This document shows, in pieces, positions 35,643 to 44,236 of a stretch of 64,000 bases of DNA. The translations under genes were made by a program, and so were the position numbers. The number at the start of each line of letters is the position of its first letter. Positions within the stretch are counted from its first letter, which is position 1. The notes under the pieces were generated by a model. That model made no database searches and had not been told where the DNA came from. It saw only the letters and a program-made list of their open reading frames with translations. Origin of the DNA: Bin5 sp965261695 (lineage in GTDB: Bacteria; Chloroflexota; Anaerolineae; Caldilineales; Caldilineaceae). Location of the stretch: assembly GCA_965261695.1 (NCBI GenBank), contig OZ253474.1, positions 682,001 to 746,000 of the forward strand, written 5' to 3'.

Positions 35643-35894
35643 ATGCCGACCGACAATGAGCTACTCAGACGCATTACCGCCCGCCCGGATGTTTTCGGCG
35701 GAAAGCCTATTATTCGCGACATGAGAATCTCGGTAGAACTCATACTCAGCCTGCTGACACAAGGCATCACGCCGGCTGCAATCGTGGACGATTTTCCCGG
35801 TCTGGAACTCGATGACATTCGCGCCTGTACCGCTTACGCGCGCGCAGTGATCGCCGGAGACACACTGGCCGCCGTGTCCGTGAAGCAGTTGTGA
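35643..35894 (+). CDS. DUF433-family antitoxin
   Basis: An 83-aa protein with the DUF433 signature RPDVFGGKPIIRDMRISVELILSLL and AAIVDDFPGLELDDIRACTAYA, a small helix-turn-helix-like fold. The GGAGGG ribosome-binding site is strong. Its stop overlaps the start of the toxin-like gene by four bases (GTGA), typical of a toxin-antitoxin operon in which the antitoxin comes first. Confidence 0.9.
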   Translation: MPTDNELLRRITARPDVFGGKPIIRDMRISVELILSLLTQGITPAAIVDDFPGLELDDIRACTAYARAVIAGDTLAAVSVKQL

Positions 35895-36247
35895 GGTTTC
35901 TTATCGACCGTTGTGCTGGCCGTCGATTGGCGGAATGGATCCGCAGCGACGGGCACGATGTACTGGAGGCGCGTCATCTGGGCCCTGATCCTGGGGACCG
36001 TGCGCTGTTGGAGCGTGCAGAGGCCGAAAACCGTATCCTGATTACGATAGATACCGACTTCGGTGAACTCATCTACTTGCATGAAGTTCCACATGCAGGG
36101 CTGGTTCGGCTACCTGACGTTCCGCCAGAACAGCGTATCGTGTTGCTGGCCGAAGTAATCGAACGACATCGGCAGGCATTGGAAGCACAAGCAGTGATAA
36201 CGATACGTGGCGACCGCATCAGGATTTCATATCCTCCGTCGGTATAA
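35891..36247 (+). CDS. DUF5615-family PIN-like toxin
   Basis: 118 aa. A PIN-like nuclease fold is suggested by FLIDRCAGRRLAEWIRSDGHDVLEA (first acidic residue), ALLERAEAENRILITIDTDFGELIY (the central TxDxDF block) and AGLVRLPDVPPEQRI. GTG at 35891 overlaps the antitoxin stop. Members are predicted RNases neutralised by the DUF433 partner. Function inferred from family and pairing. Confidence 0.9.
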   Translation: MRFLIDRCAGRRLAEWIRSDGHDVLEARHLGPDPGDRALLERAEAENRILITIDTDFGELIYLHEVPHAGLVRLPDVPPEQRIVLLAEVIERHRQALEAQAVITIRGDRIRISYPPSV

Positions 36248-36333
36248 GGCAGAGCTAAGACGTTCGGGAACTGAGACTTAAGACTGTAACAATGCAATCA
36301 TGTAAGTCGCTGAATCACGACATGAAGGCCAGT

Positions 36334-36358
36334 CGTATTGCGTATCTCGTATTCCGTA
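36334..36358 (+). repeat. Intergenic 7-bp-unit repeat (CGTATTN), copy 2
   Basis: Three and a half heptamers, nearly identical to 6547-6571, ending two bases before the right 61-bp repeat. Confidence 0.75.
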
Positions 36359-36359
36359 G

Positions 36360-36420
36360 TTGGTGGATGCGCTGGATACAGAAGACGGCGCTGCCATGCC
36401 CAAGTGGTGGGAGGCGGCGC
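36360..36420 (+). repeat. 61-bp direct repeat, right copy
   Basis: Second copy of the repeat at 35547-35607 (one mismatch). It lies 130 bases from the tRNA-Arg gene. Confidence 0.92.
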
Positions 36421-36549
36421 CGTTTGATTCTGCTCTTTATGACCTAGAGGCCGGACCAGACCCAGCTGTTGGTACGGGTTGCGCGATGCAACTGACCCGA
36501 TTCGGTTGGGGGAGAAACCCCAGCCTGCACGCGCCTCGGATTGCAAAGG

Positions 36550-36622
36550 CACCCCCTGTAGGAGTCGAACCTACGACCGACGGATTAGAAGTCCGTTGCT
36601 CTATCCTCTGAGCTAAGGGGGC
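36550..36622 (-). tRNA. tRNA-Arg (anticodon TCT)
   Basis: A 73-base cloverleaf on the minus strand. The acceptor arm GCCCCCT/AGGGGGT has a G-T wobble at the first pair, the D-arm begins T-A-GCTC, the anticodon stem is ACGGA/TCCGT with loop CTTCTAA, and the T-arm is GTAGG-TTCGACT-CCTAC. No CCA is encoded. Confidence 0.96.
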
Positions 36623-36761
36623 GTGTGGGTGTGTTTCGATGTGGCGACGCGTCGTTCTCAGTCCGTTGTGGTGGCGGCCGCGCCGAGCTGTCTCCTCTGA
36701 CTTGCGGCCTGCAGCAAATCGATCAACTCAGTAGTTCCTGATTCAGATGATAGGCGCAGCA

Positions 36762-37778
36762 CTACTCGCTGCTTCCACTGTCGCTGCCTTCACTGTCGCC
36801 GCCTTCACTGTCGCCTGGCGGGTCATCGCCGAAAAGCGACATGTTTGCGGGCCGCTGCAACAGGTTGCCCATGCGCACGCGAGCGATGACAGCCAACTGG
36901 GGACTGCTGTCAATCGCCAACTGGAAAGTCTTCTCGAAAGAATCGATGGCGGCGATGGTGTCCCCTTCTACTTCAGCAACGCTGCCCAATAAGAAGTAGC
37001 CCTGGGGGTCATTGGGATCCAGGGCCAGGGCCTCATTGCCGGCAGCGCGAGCTTCCTCCAGATCGCCGACCGCTAGCCGGATAGTGCCGAGCGTCCACCA
37101 GTAGGAAACCTGTTGATCGGACGGCACAAGCGCCTTCGCTTCTGCCAGCGGCTGCAGGGCACGCTCACCTTGCCCCAGGTTGTCGCGAATGACCCCCTCC
37201 CAGATCAGCAGTTCGGCGTCCGGCTGCGTGAGCTGCGCTTTGGCGTCTTCGATGACCGTCAGCGCTTCCTCCCAGCGTCCCTCAAAGGCCAACTGTTGCA
37301 GCGTGGTGATCGCTTCGGACGATATAATCGTGTTGGGATCCGGTGGAAAGACAAACGTGAGCAACGCCCACACGATCGCCAGCAGAGCGGAGATGGTTCC
37401 TACCGTCATGCCCAAACGGCGAATGAAATGGCGGCGGGCGGCGGCAACCACGGCGTCGAGGCGCCACCACATCCCTAGCGCCGGTGGATTGGCTTGGCGC
37501 AGCCCCTCCAGGCCGCCTGCGACATCCAGGACGCGCTTGACGCGGCCGGCCTCACTCCGTAGCTTGCTTTGCAAACTGCCCCAGCGCGTCTGCTCCGGGC
37601 GCAGGTCCAGACCGCTGGATTCCAGCTGTGTGAAGCGCTCTTCGATGTTGTCCAACAGTTGGAGGAACGACTCAACGTTGTTGCGTCGCAACTGGACGAT
37701 CAACCGTTCTGCTTCGTCAAGGTCCTCCCGCAGACTAACGGCCAGGCTCTGGCGCTCCTCGCGAACCGAATAGGCCAT
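36762..37778 (-). CDS. Membrane-anchored TPR-repeat protein
   Basis: 338 aa. An N-terminal helical region (about 1-110) is followed by one membrane segment (about 123-145, LGMTVGTISALLAIVWALLTFV). Tetratricopeptide-like repeats follow at about 155-305, for example YWWTLGTIRLAVGDLEEARAAGNEALALDPND. The C-terminus is a low-complexity Asp/Ser/Gly/Glu tail. The start codon overlaps the stop of the upstream MBL-fold gene by one base (TAATG), so synthesis is coupled. Specific role unknown; probably a scaffold. Confidence 0.88.
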   Translation of the reverse strand: MAYSVREERQSLAVSLREDLDEAERLIVQLRRNNVESFLQLLDNIEERFTQLESSGLDLRPEQTRWGSLQSKLRSEAGRVKRVLDVAGGLEGLRQANPPALGMWWRLDAVVAAARRHFIRRLGMTVGTISALLAIVWALLTFVFPPDPNTIISSEAITTLQQLAFEGRWEEALTVIEDAKAQLTQPDAELLIWEGVIRDNLGQGERALQPLAEAKALVPSDQQVSYWWTLGTIRLAVGDLEEARAAGNEALALDPNDPQGYFLLGSVAEVEGDTIAAIDSFEKTFQLAIDSSPQLAVIARVRMGNLLQRPANMSLFGDDPPGDSEGGDSEGSDSGSSE

Positions 37779-38857
37779 TACCGGTTGGCCTCCTGTTCGA
37801 CCTCCCGCCCCCCGTTGTTTTCGGGCTGTCCAATCGAGGGTGCGGCCAGGCTTACCGGTTCCGCCATCAGATCGGCCTTTTCTGTCGGCTCCCGCACCAG
37901 GATCGCGCTTGATTGCGGCGGTTGCGACGGGCCGTTCCTCGACTCGGCCGTGGCCAGTTCCTCTTCGCGCTGGATCTCCCGGTAGACCCGATTGATGCCG
38001 GACTTGATCTGGCTCTCAATTTTTGCCTTGCGTTCCAAGGGCACGGGGAACAGCTCCAGCATGTCGCCGACCAGCCCGCTTTTGGCTTCGTTCTTGGTTT
38101 TTCCCTCGCGATAATAGTCCAGCACGCGCTGGCGTTTGAAGAGAATGTACTCTTCCACTCTTAGCGTGTCGTCCGGCCTGCAGACCGGCCCATGGCCCGG
38201 GACGAGCTTCTCTGCCCCAAGCGAGCGGATGCGGCGCAAGGCGTCGATCCATTCGAGAGAGTTGGCCTGCGCCATGTATGGATGTTGGTCCACCCAGAGA
38301 ATGTCGCCCACAAAAGCGATTTTTTCTTCCGGCAACCAGGCGATGCTTGTGGCCGGTGTATGACCGCCGACATAGATCAACTGTACCTCGCGTCCACCAT
38401 ATTGCAGACGTACGCAGTCGGTAAAGGTAACGTCGGGCAGGATGATTTCGATGTCGGTCAACTGTTGCTGGATGTCCGGCTCGCGCTTAAAGCTGTTATA
38501 GACGCGCTCCTTGAAATTCTCTGTATAGCCGGACATCTCCTTAAAGGCGCGCTCGTGGGCGATCACCGTCGCGGGCAGGAAATACTGGTTGCCCAAGGCG
38601 TGGCCGCGGTGGTGATCGGTGTTGAACAGATATAGGATCGGCAACTCTGGCGCCTCCATTTCGATCTGTTCGCGCCAGTCCCTGGCCTGCTTCGGGATGA
38701 GAGGCGTATCGATGAGAATCAGCCCCTCTTTCGTGACCACAAATCCCGGCGTGCAGCCGCGATAAACGGTGTTGATATAGACGCCCGGCGCAATCTCCTG
38801 CCGTTCACCCAGGCCCGTAACCCCTATTCTGAACCTTTCTCCGCGTCTGGCTGGCAT
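37778..38857 (-). CDS. MBL-fold metallo-hydrolase
   Basis: About 359 aa. The fold is indicated by PGVYINTVYRGCTPGFVVTKEGLILIDTPL, FNTDHHRGHALGNQYF in the position of the HxHxDH zinc motif, YVGGHTPATSIAWLP, AFVGDILWVDQHPY and LVPGHGPVC. The first zinc motif reads DHHRGH, lacking the first His and the Asp of the classical HxHxDH, so metal content may be unusual. A charged linker leads to a C-terminal tail. ATG 38857 is preferred over an upstream start at 38926. Coupled to the TPR protein. Confidence 0.88.
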   Translation of the reverse strand: MPARRGERFRIGVTGLGERQEIAPGVYINTVYRGCTPGFVVTKEGLILIDTPLIPKQARDWREQIEMEAPELPILYLFNTDHHRGHALGNQYFLPATVIAHERAFKEMSGYTENFKERVYNSFKREPDIQQQLTDIEIILPDVTFTDCVRLQYGGREVQLIYVGGHTPATSIAWLPEEKIAFVGDILWVDQHPYMAQANSLEWIDALRRIRSLGAEKLVPGHGPVCRPDDTLRVEEYILFKRQRVLDYYREGKTKNEAKSGLVGDMLELFPVPLERKAKIESQIKSGINRVYREIQREEELATAESRNGPSQPPQSSAILVREPTEKADLMAEPVSLAAPSIGQPENNGGREVEQEANR

Positions 38858-39070
38858 AGTAATGACCTCTGACCTATCCGAACAGAATGGCAATGATCGA
38901 CTTCGGCATTCACAATTGTCGTGCAAATCACACGAATCTCAGTCCGAGTTACGGGGTGAAGTGTACATTTGAACCGCTCAATCTGTCAAAGGGCGCGTGG
39001 TAGTGAACCCACTGGCACTGTGCAACTGGCTGGCGGGCGGCTGCGTTGCCTTAAAGATTGGATGACAAGA

Positions 39071-39099
39071 TGCAAACAAGCCTGGCTACGTGCTATAAT
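39071..39099 (+). promoter_or_regulatory. Extended -10 promoter for the phosphofructokinase gene
   Basis: TGCTATAAT (39091-39099) is an extended -10 element with a perfect TATAAT. The best -35 with 17-base spacing, TGCAAA at 39071-39076, is weak. A short CCGCC/GGCGG hairpin (39120-39135) lies in the leader. Confidence 0.6.
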
Positions 39100-39173
39100 G
39101 CTAGTTGAACGGATTGCATCCGCCTTTGGAGGCGGCCATCAGGTGAAAATTCGCCGTAGATGGAGGACGGCAC

Positions 39174-41456
39174 ATGGCCTCAGAGACACCGGCACGACTG
39201 GGCGTCCTCACCAGCGGAGGAGATGCGCAAGGCATGAATGCCGCAGTGCGTTCAGCGGTGCGCGCTGCGCTGGAGCAAGGCGCGCAGGCATACGGAATTT
39301 TTGAAGGGTTGCAGGGGATGATCGAGGGCGGCAGCCTGATCCGCCCATTCAACTGGGACTCAGTCGGCGGCGTGTTACAGCAGGGTGGGACGCTGCTGGG
39401 CACCGCCCGCAGCCCTGACTTTCTCAATCGGGAAGGCCGCAAGGAAGCTGTACACAATCTGATTCAGTGCGGCATCAATCGCCTGATTGTAATCGGCGGC
39501 GACGGCAGTCTGACAGGAGCGCAGGTGTTGCACGAGGAATGGGCCTCGCTGGTGGCGGAGTTGGCGGCCGAGGGTCGTTTGACGCCTTCGGCAGTTGAGG
39601 CGCACGGTTTTCTGGCAGTGGCCGGTCTGGTCGGCTCGATCGACAATGACATGTTCGGCACCGACTTGGCGATCGGCACCGACTCCGCCTTGCACCGGAT
39701 AACGGAGGCGCTCGACGCCATCACCAGCACGGCGGCCAGCCACCAGCGCGCCTTCGTCGTCGAGGTGATGGGCCATCACTGCGGCTATCTGGCGCTGATG
39801 GGCGCGTTGGCCTCGGGGGCTGATTTTGCGTTGATTCCGGAGAGTCCGCCAAATCTGGATGCGTGGGAAGAGAAGATGTGTTCGATCCTGCGCACTGGTC
39901 GCGACATTGGGCGGCGCGACAGCATCGTCGTGGTGGCGGAGGGCGCGCAGGACCGCCACGGCAATCCGATTTCCAGCGCCTATGTGAAGGACGTTCTGTC
40001 GAAGTATTTGGGAGAGGAAGTGCGCGTTACGGTGCTTGGCCACGTGCAGCGCGGCGGGTCGCCCAGCGCGTATGACCGGGTGATGGCGACGCTGCTTGGG
40101 GCTGCCGCCGCGGATGCCGTGCTCGACGCCGGGCCCAGCGATGAACCGATACTGATCGGTATCCAGAACAACAAGATTGTCCATCATTCCCTGGCCGCCA
40201 GCGTGGCGCAAGCTCAAAGGGTCAACAAATGTATTCACGAAAGTAGCTTTGAAGAGGCGATGCAGTACCGCGGCAAGGCCTATGTGGACTCCTTCCGCAT
40301 CCTCCGCACGCTGATCCGCGCCAACCCCCACCCGCCCACGCCGACTCAGAAACGCCTGCGGGTCGCCGTCATGACGGGTGGAGCGCCGGCCCCCGGCATG
40401 AACGCGGCGACCCGCGCGGTGGTGCGCCTGTTGGTGGACAACGGCCACATTCCTCTTGGCGTCAAGCGGGGCTGCCGCGGCCTGATCAACGACGACATCC
40501 AAGAAATGAATTGGATGACGGTCAACGGCTGGGCGCCGACCGGCGGAGCCGAGCTGGGCAGCAGCCGCAAGTGTCCGGAAGGCGCTGAACTATACGCGGC
40601 GGCGCAGGCGCTGGAAAGACATCAGGTCGATGCCATCGTTATGATCGGCGGCTGGGCGGGCTATCACGCCATCCATCGCCTATACGAAGAGCGGCACAAC
40701 TTTCCGGCGTTCAACATCCCCCTGCTCTGTATCCCCGCCAGCATCAACAACAATCTGCCCGGCTCCGAACTGAGTATCGGCGCGGACACCGCCCTCAACA
40801 GCATTGTCGAGGTCGTGGACAAGATCAAACAGTCCGCAGTGGCCTTCAATCGCTGTTTCGTCGTCGAGGTAATGGGCCGCTACTGCGGATACCTGGCGTT
40901 GATGAGCGCCATTGCCACTGGCGCCGAACGCGTCTACCTGCACGAGGAAGGGATTACGCTGAAAGATCTCCAACAGGACATCGAACTGCTGAAACAGGGA
41001 TTTCAACAGGGCAAACGGCTGGGGCTGATGATTCGCAACGAATCAGCCAACTCTTTTTATACAACATCGTTTATTTCCGCGCTGTTCGATGAGGAAGGCG
41101 GCGATCTGTTTGAAGTGCGCCAGTCGATTCTGGGGCACCTTCAACAGGGCGGCAACCCCTCCCCATTTGACCGAATTCTGGCTGCGCGGCTGGCATGGGA
41201 AGCGGTCCGCAGGATCGAAGAGATGGCGTTGCGACACCAGGCAAAGAGCTATGCGGAGGTCGGCGCCGTCTGCCTCGGCATTCAAGAGGGCGATGTCAGG
41301 GCCACACCGCTGTATATGGTTCCCCGCCTGATGGATGCCGAACTCCAGCGCCCGCATGAGCAGTGGTGGATGGAACTGCGGCCGGTGGCGCGCATGTTGG
41401 CCCAGCCCGGACCCGCTTTCTTCCGCCGGGCGGCCAGTGAAGGCGCAGGCCGCTGA
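39174..41456 (+). CDS. Tandem (eukaryote-like) 6-phosphofructokinase
   Basis: A 760-aa protein of two fused phosphofructokinase halves. The N-half (about 1-390) has GGDGSLTGA (108-116) and GSIDNDMFGTDLAIGTDSALHRI (154-176), with the catalytic Asp, plus EVMGHHCGYLALMGAL. The C-half (about 395-760) repeats the fold, but the catalytic loop reads PASINNNLPGSE, losing the acidic residue, as in the regulatory half of animal and fungal enzymes. The N-half has Phe where bacterial ATP-dependent enzymes carry a Lys after DND. Wording of several blocks is closer to eukaryotic PFK than to E. coli PfkA. A GGAGG site precedes ATG 39174. Phosphoryl donor not certain from sequence. Confidence 0.93.
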   Translation: MASETPARLGVLTSGGDAQGMNAAVRSAVRAALEQGAQAYGIFEGLQGMIEGGSLIRPFNWDSVGGVLQQGGTLLGTARSPDFLNREGRKEAVHNLIQCGINRLIVIGGDGSLTGAQVLHEEWASLVAELAAEGRLTPSAVEAHGFLAVAGLVGSIDNDMFGTDLAIGTDSALHRITEALDAITSTAASHQRAFVVEVMGHHCGYLALMGALASGADFALIPESPPNLDAWEEKMCSILRTGRDIGRRDSIVVVAEGAQDRHGNPISSAYVKDVLSKYLGEEVRVTVLGHVQRGGSPSAYDRVMATLLGAAAADAVLDAGPSDEPILIGIQNNKIVHHSLAASVAQAQRVNKCIHESSFEEAMQYRGKAYVDSFRILRTLIRANPHPPTPTQKRLRVAVMTGGAPAPGMNAATRAVVRLLVDNGHIPLGVKRGCRGLINDDIQEMNWMTVNGWAPTGGAELGSSRKCPEGAELYAAAQALERHQVDAIVMIGGWAGYHAIHRLYEERHNFPAFNIPLLCIPASINNNLPGSELSIGADTALNSIVEVVDKIKQSAVAFNRCFVVEVMGRYCGYLALMSAIATGAERVYLHEEGITLKDLQQDIELLKQGFQQGKRLGLMIRNESANSFYTTSFISALFDEEGGDLFEVRQSILGHLQQGGNPSPFDRILAARLAWEAVRRIEEMALRHQAKSYAEVGAVCLGIQEGDVRATPLYMVPRLMDAELQRPHEQWWMELRPVARMLAQPGPAFFRRAASEGAGR

Positions 41457-41484
41457 CAGGAGCGGCGAAAGAAACGGACGTGCT

Positions 41485-42111
41485 GTGACCGATTACCGTT
41501 CCGTCACCGCGGAGTTGAAGGGCGCGTACGATGCACGGGCCGCCGCGCGGGACAGCAGTCCGGTCCCGGAGTGGAAGATCGCGTTGCGGGCGCAGTTCCT
41601 ACAGCGTTTGCAGGCGGAGAATGCCTCATCACTGCTGGAGGTTGGGGCCGGTCCAGGCCAGACGGGCCTGTTTTTCCAGGATGCCGGGTTGGCAGTCGTT
41701 TGCACTGATCTTTCGCCGGAAATGGTGCGGCTGTGCCGGGCGAAAGGTCTGGACGCATACGTCATGGACTTCCTGCATCTGGACTTTCCGGACGGCCATT
41801 TTGACGCGCTTTTCGCCCAGAATTGTCTGCTGCACGTGCCCAAAGCCGAATTCACTGGGGTGCTGCAAGCGATCCGACGGGTGATCCGCCCGGGCGGGCT
41901 GCTTTTCATCGGCACCTACGGCGGCCGCGATTTCGAAGGCGTGTGGGAGGAGGACGATTACGAGCCGAAACTCTTTTATGCCCTCTATGCAGATGAGAAG
42001 ATGCGGTCGATCCTCGACCGCTTTTTTGACATCCTGGAATTCAAAGTGACTCCCATTAACGGGGAGCGGTTCGCCAATTCTCAGGCGATTACGCTACGCA
42101 ATCGAGCATAG
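41485..42111 (+). CDS. Class I SAM-dependent methyltransferase
   Basis: About 208 aa. SAM-binding motif I is LLEVGAGPGQTGLFF, motif II is in VVCTDLSPEMVRLCRAKG, and motif post-I/III is VIRPGGLLFIGTYGG. The GTG at 41485 sits 29 bases after the phosphofructokinase stop, probably in one operon. Substrate unknown. The WEEDDYEPKLFY block near the C-terminus is like small-molecule methyltransferases of the UbiE/Tam type. Confidence 0.88.
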   Translation: MTDYRSVTAELKGAYDARAAARDSSPVPEWKIALRAQFLQRLQAENASSLLEVGAGPGQTGLFFQDAGLAVVCTDLSPEMVRLCRAKGLDAYVMDFLHLDFPDGHFDALFAQNCLLHVPKAEFTGVLQAIRRVIRPGGLLFIGTYGGRDFEGVWEEDDYEPKLFYALYADEKMRSILDRFFDILEFKVTPINGERFANSQAITLRNRA

Positions 42112-42130
42112 CAATTGGAGCGCGGCGACC

Positions 42131-42565
42131 ATGAATTGCACAGTTCTATTCCTCTGCACAGGCAACTACTACCGCAGCCGTTTTGCGGAGCATTACTTTA
42201 ACGCTTTGGCGAGCCAGAGGGCATTGGCATGGCAGGCGATCAGCCGAGGGTTGCAGCCGGGCACTGAGAATATAGGCTCTATGTCTTCGCTTGCCCTGGC
42301 GCGGCTGCGATTGCAGAGCATCGAGCCGCCCGAGCCGCTGCGCTTGCCCAAGGACGTAACGGAAGAAGACCTGGGCGAGGCCGCGTTGATCATCGCAGTC
42401 AATGAGATTGAACACCGACCGCTGGTGCAGTTGCGCTTCCCGCAGTGGGCAGAGCGCGTTCGCTATTGGAGAGTCCACGATCTGGATGTGACGGACGCGG
42501 ATACGGGGCTGACTGCGATTGAAGAGGCTGTGCAGGCTCTGTTGGCCGAACTCAGCGCACCTTGA
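42131..42565 (+). CDS. Low-molecular-weight protein-tyrosine-phosphatase-like protein
   Basis: 144 aa. The active-site loop is LCTGNYYRSRF, CX5R with Cys9 and Arg15 at the extreme N-terminus, as in LMW-PTP and arsenate reductase. The usual DPY/DPF general-acid loop is not obvious; HDLDVTDAD occupies the region. This could mean altered substrate use. It follows the methyltransferase by 19 bases and overlaps the convergent quinone reductase gene by 14 bases. Confidence 0.85.
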   Translation: MNCTVLFLCTGNYYRSRFAEHYFNALASQRALAWQAISRGLQPGTENIGSMSSLALARLRLQSIEPPEPLRLPKDVTEEDLGEAALIIAVNEIEHRPLVQLRFPQWAERVRYWRVHDLDVTDADTGLTAIEEAVQALLAELSAP

Positions 42566-43532
42566 GAACGATTTTGCCAATATTCTCGTAGCCGCGCATG
42601 AATTCGTGCGCGGCGTGCGCGGCGGCGACAGGAAGCACGCGGTCGATCACCGGTCGGATCGATCCTTCCTCGATTTGCGTCCAGAACTGCTGCCGGAAGC
42701 GGCGGATGATTTCGGCTTTTTGGTCAACAGGGCGGGGCCGCAGCACCGAGCCAATCAGACGCGCGCGCTTGCGCATGAGTTGGCCGATGTCAAACTCGGC
42801 CTGCGCGCCGCCAAGCGTGGCGATGAAGACCAGCCGACCCCTAATCCTGAGCAGGCTGACGTTGCGCTCCAAATAGTCTGCCCCCACCATATCGAGAATG
42901 ACATCAACGCCGTCGCCTTGCGTAAAGTCTAAGGTACGGGCGACGAAATCCTCGGTGCGATAGTTGATCGCCAGGTCTGCGCCCTGAGCTCGGCAGGTTT
43001 CCACTTTATCCGGGCGGCCCGCGGTGGTGATGACGCGCCCGCCGGCCCCCTTTGCCAACTGGATGGCCGCTGTGCCAACTCCGCTGGCGCCCCCGTGGAC
43101 CAGGATCGTCTCACCCGCCTGAAATCCGGCCTCCATGAAAATGTTGACATAGGCTGTCAGGTAGACCTCCGGCAGGCAGGCTGCTTCTTGGAAAGACCAG
43201 CCATTGGGGACCGGGATCAGGAGGCGCTGGTCCACGGCCACGCGTTCGGCGTATCCGCCACCGGCAAGAAGCGCGCAGACCGGGTCGCCCGCTTGCCAGC
43301 CTTGAACGTCGGCGCCAACGGCTTCAATTTCACCGGCCATGTCCAACCCCAGGATATGCGGCGCGCCGGGGGGCGGCGAGTAGTTGCCGGCGGCCTGGGA
43401 CAGATCGGCCCGGTTGAGCGTCGTGGCATGGATGGAGACCAGCGCCTCACCCGACTTCAAGACAGGGTCATCCACCTCGCGCCAGACGAGTTGAGGACCG
43501 GTTGGCGTCTGCTCGACCTCGATTGCGTGCAT
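42552..43532 (-). CDS. Zinc-independent NADPH:quinone oxidoreductase (MDR family)
   Basis: About 326 aa, medium-chain dehydrogenase/reductase of the quinone reductase/PIG3 group. It has the NADPH-binding block ILVHGGASGVGTAAIQLAKGAGGRVITTAG, substrate-domain text NRADLSQAAGNYSPPPGAPHILGLDMAGEI, and VDVILDMVGADYLERN. Catalytic zinc-binding cysteines are absent. ATG 43532 has GAGGA about 9 bases upstream; ATG 43547 is a possible alternative. Likely reduces quinones or enones in detoxification. Confidence 0.93.
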   Translation of the reverse strand: MHAIEVEQTPTGPQLVWREVDDPVLKSGEALVSIHATTLNRADLSQAAGNYSPPPGAPHILGLDMAGEIEAVGADVQGWQAGDPVCALLAGGGYAERVAVDQRLLIPVPNGWSFQEAACLPEVYLTAYVNIFMEAGFQAGETILVHGGASGVGTAAIQLAKGAGGRVITTAGRPDKVETCRAQGADLAINYRTEDFVARTLDFTQGDGVDVILDMVGADYLERNVSLLRIRGRLVFIATLGGAQAEFDIGQLMRKRARLIGSVLRPRPVDQKAEIIRRFRQQFWTQIEEGSIRPVIDRVLPVAAAHAAHEFMRGYENIGKIVLKVR

Positions 43533-43699
43533 GGTTGGTATCCTCATAAAATCTTGTTGTGCCTGGCTTTGCAGATCAGGCTTGTATACGGGAAGTACAC
43601 AGCTTCATCCCGCCACTAAGGCGGTCGGGACGAGTGACTTGGCTTTGGATGGAACAAGAGCCAGTTGGCACAGTTACTCATCTTCCAGTTGATCGGGTT

Positions 43700-44071
43700 C
43701 TAACTGGCGCCGGTAGAGTTCGTCGGATGCGATGGTCTCTTGTAGGCGATGGTGATAGCGTCCTCGACAGCGGCATTTTTGGCGTGAGCGGCTTTGTGAG
43801 GAGCCATGTCGTCTCGCAACTCTTGGAAGGAGCTATCCACTCTATCCAACCGGGCATCATGTCCATCTAAACGCGTCTCGATATTTTCCATGCGCCCAAT
43901 TGTGGAATCAACGTACTTGTCGACTTTTTCGGCGAGGCGGGAAATCCGCTGCGGTCGCTGCAAGACTTCCCTTGACAGCAGCCGAGCGCGCATTGCTTCG
44001 ACCCATTCAGGGCGATCATGCATGATAGGGACCAGGTCTCGAATGGCATTAATACTGATGACAGTCGCCAC
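43700..44071 (-). CDS. Small coiled-coil protein of unknown function
   Basis: About 123 aa. I do not recognise a named family. It begins ATVISINAIRDLVPIMHDRPEW and then has a heptad-like stretch (RISRLAEKVDKYVDSTIGRMENIETRLDGHDARLDRVDSS), predicted to be a coiled coil. GTG 44071 has GGAGAGG well placed upstream, and a longer GTG start at 44095 is less likely. Similar proteins of this build are frequent in Chloroflexota and sit beside nuclease-like genes, but no partner is seen here. Confidence 0.7.
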   Translation of the reverse strand: MATVISINAIRDLVPIMHDRPEWVEAMRARLLSREVLQRPQRISRLAEKVDKYVDSTIGRMENIETRLDGHDARLDRVDSSFQELRDDMAPHKAAHAKNAAVEDAITIAYKRPSHPTNSTGAS

Positions 44072-44236
44072 GTTCGCCTCTCCAGGCCAAATCACTTACT
44101 GAGCTGATCAACGGTCAGCGATAGAGCGATCTCTCGAAACACACACGCACAAGCGTTCGTACACCGAGCATACGCCAAGTCATTGTCATGCACAAGGATT
44201 CACCGGCGAATCCCATGCCGCGCGGCGATGGCTGAC

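Noticed and set aside
44190..44215. GGATTC/GAATCC hairpin after the galactonate-dehydratase-like gene as a terminator
   Set aside because: The stem is only six base pairs and no T run follows in the direction of transcription.
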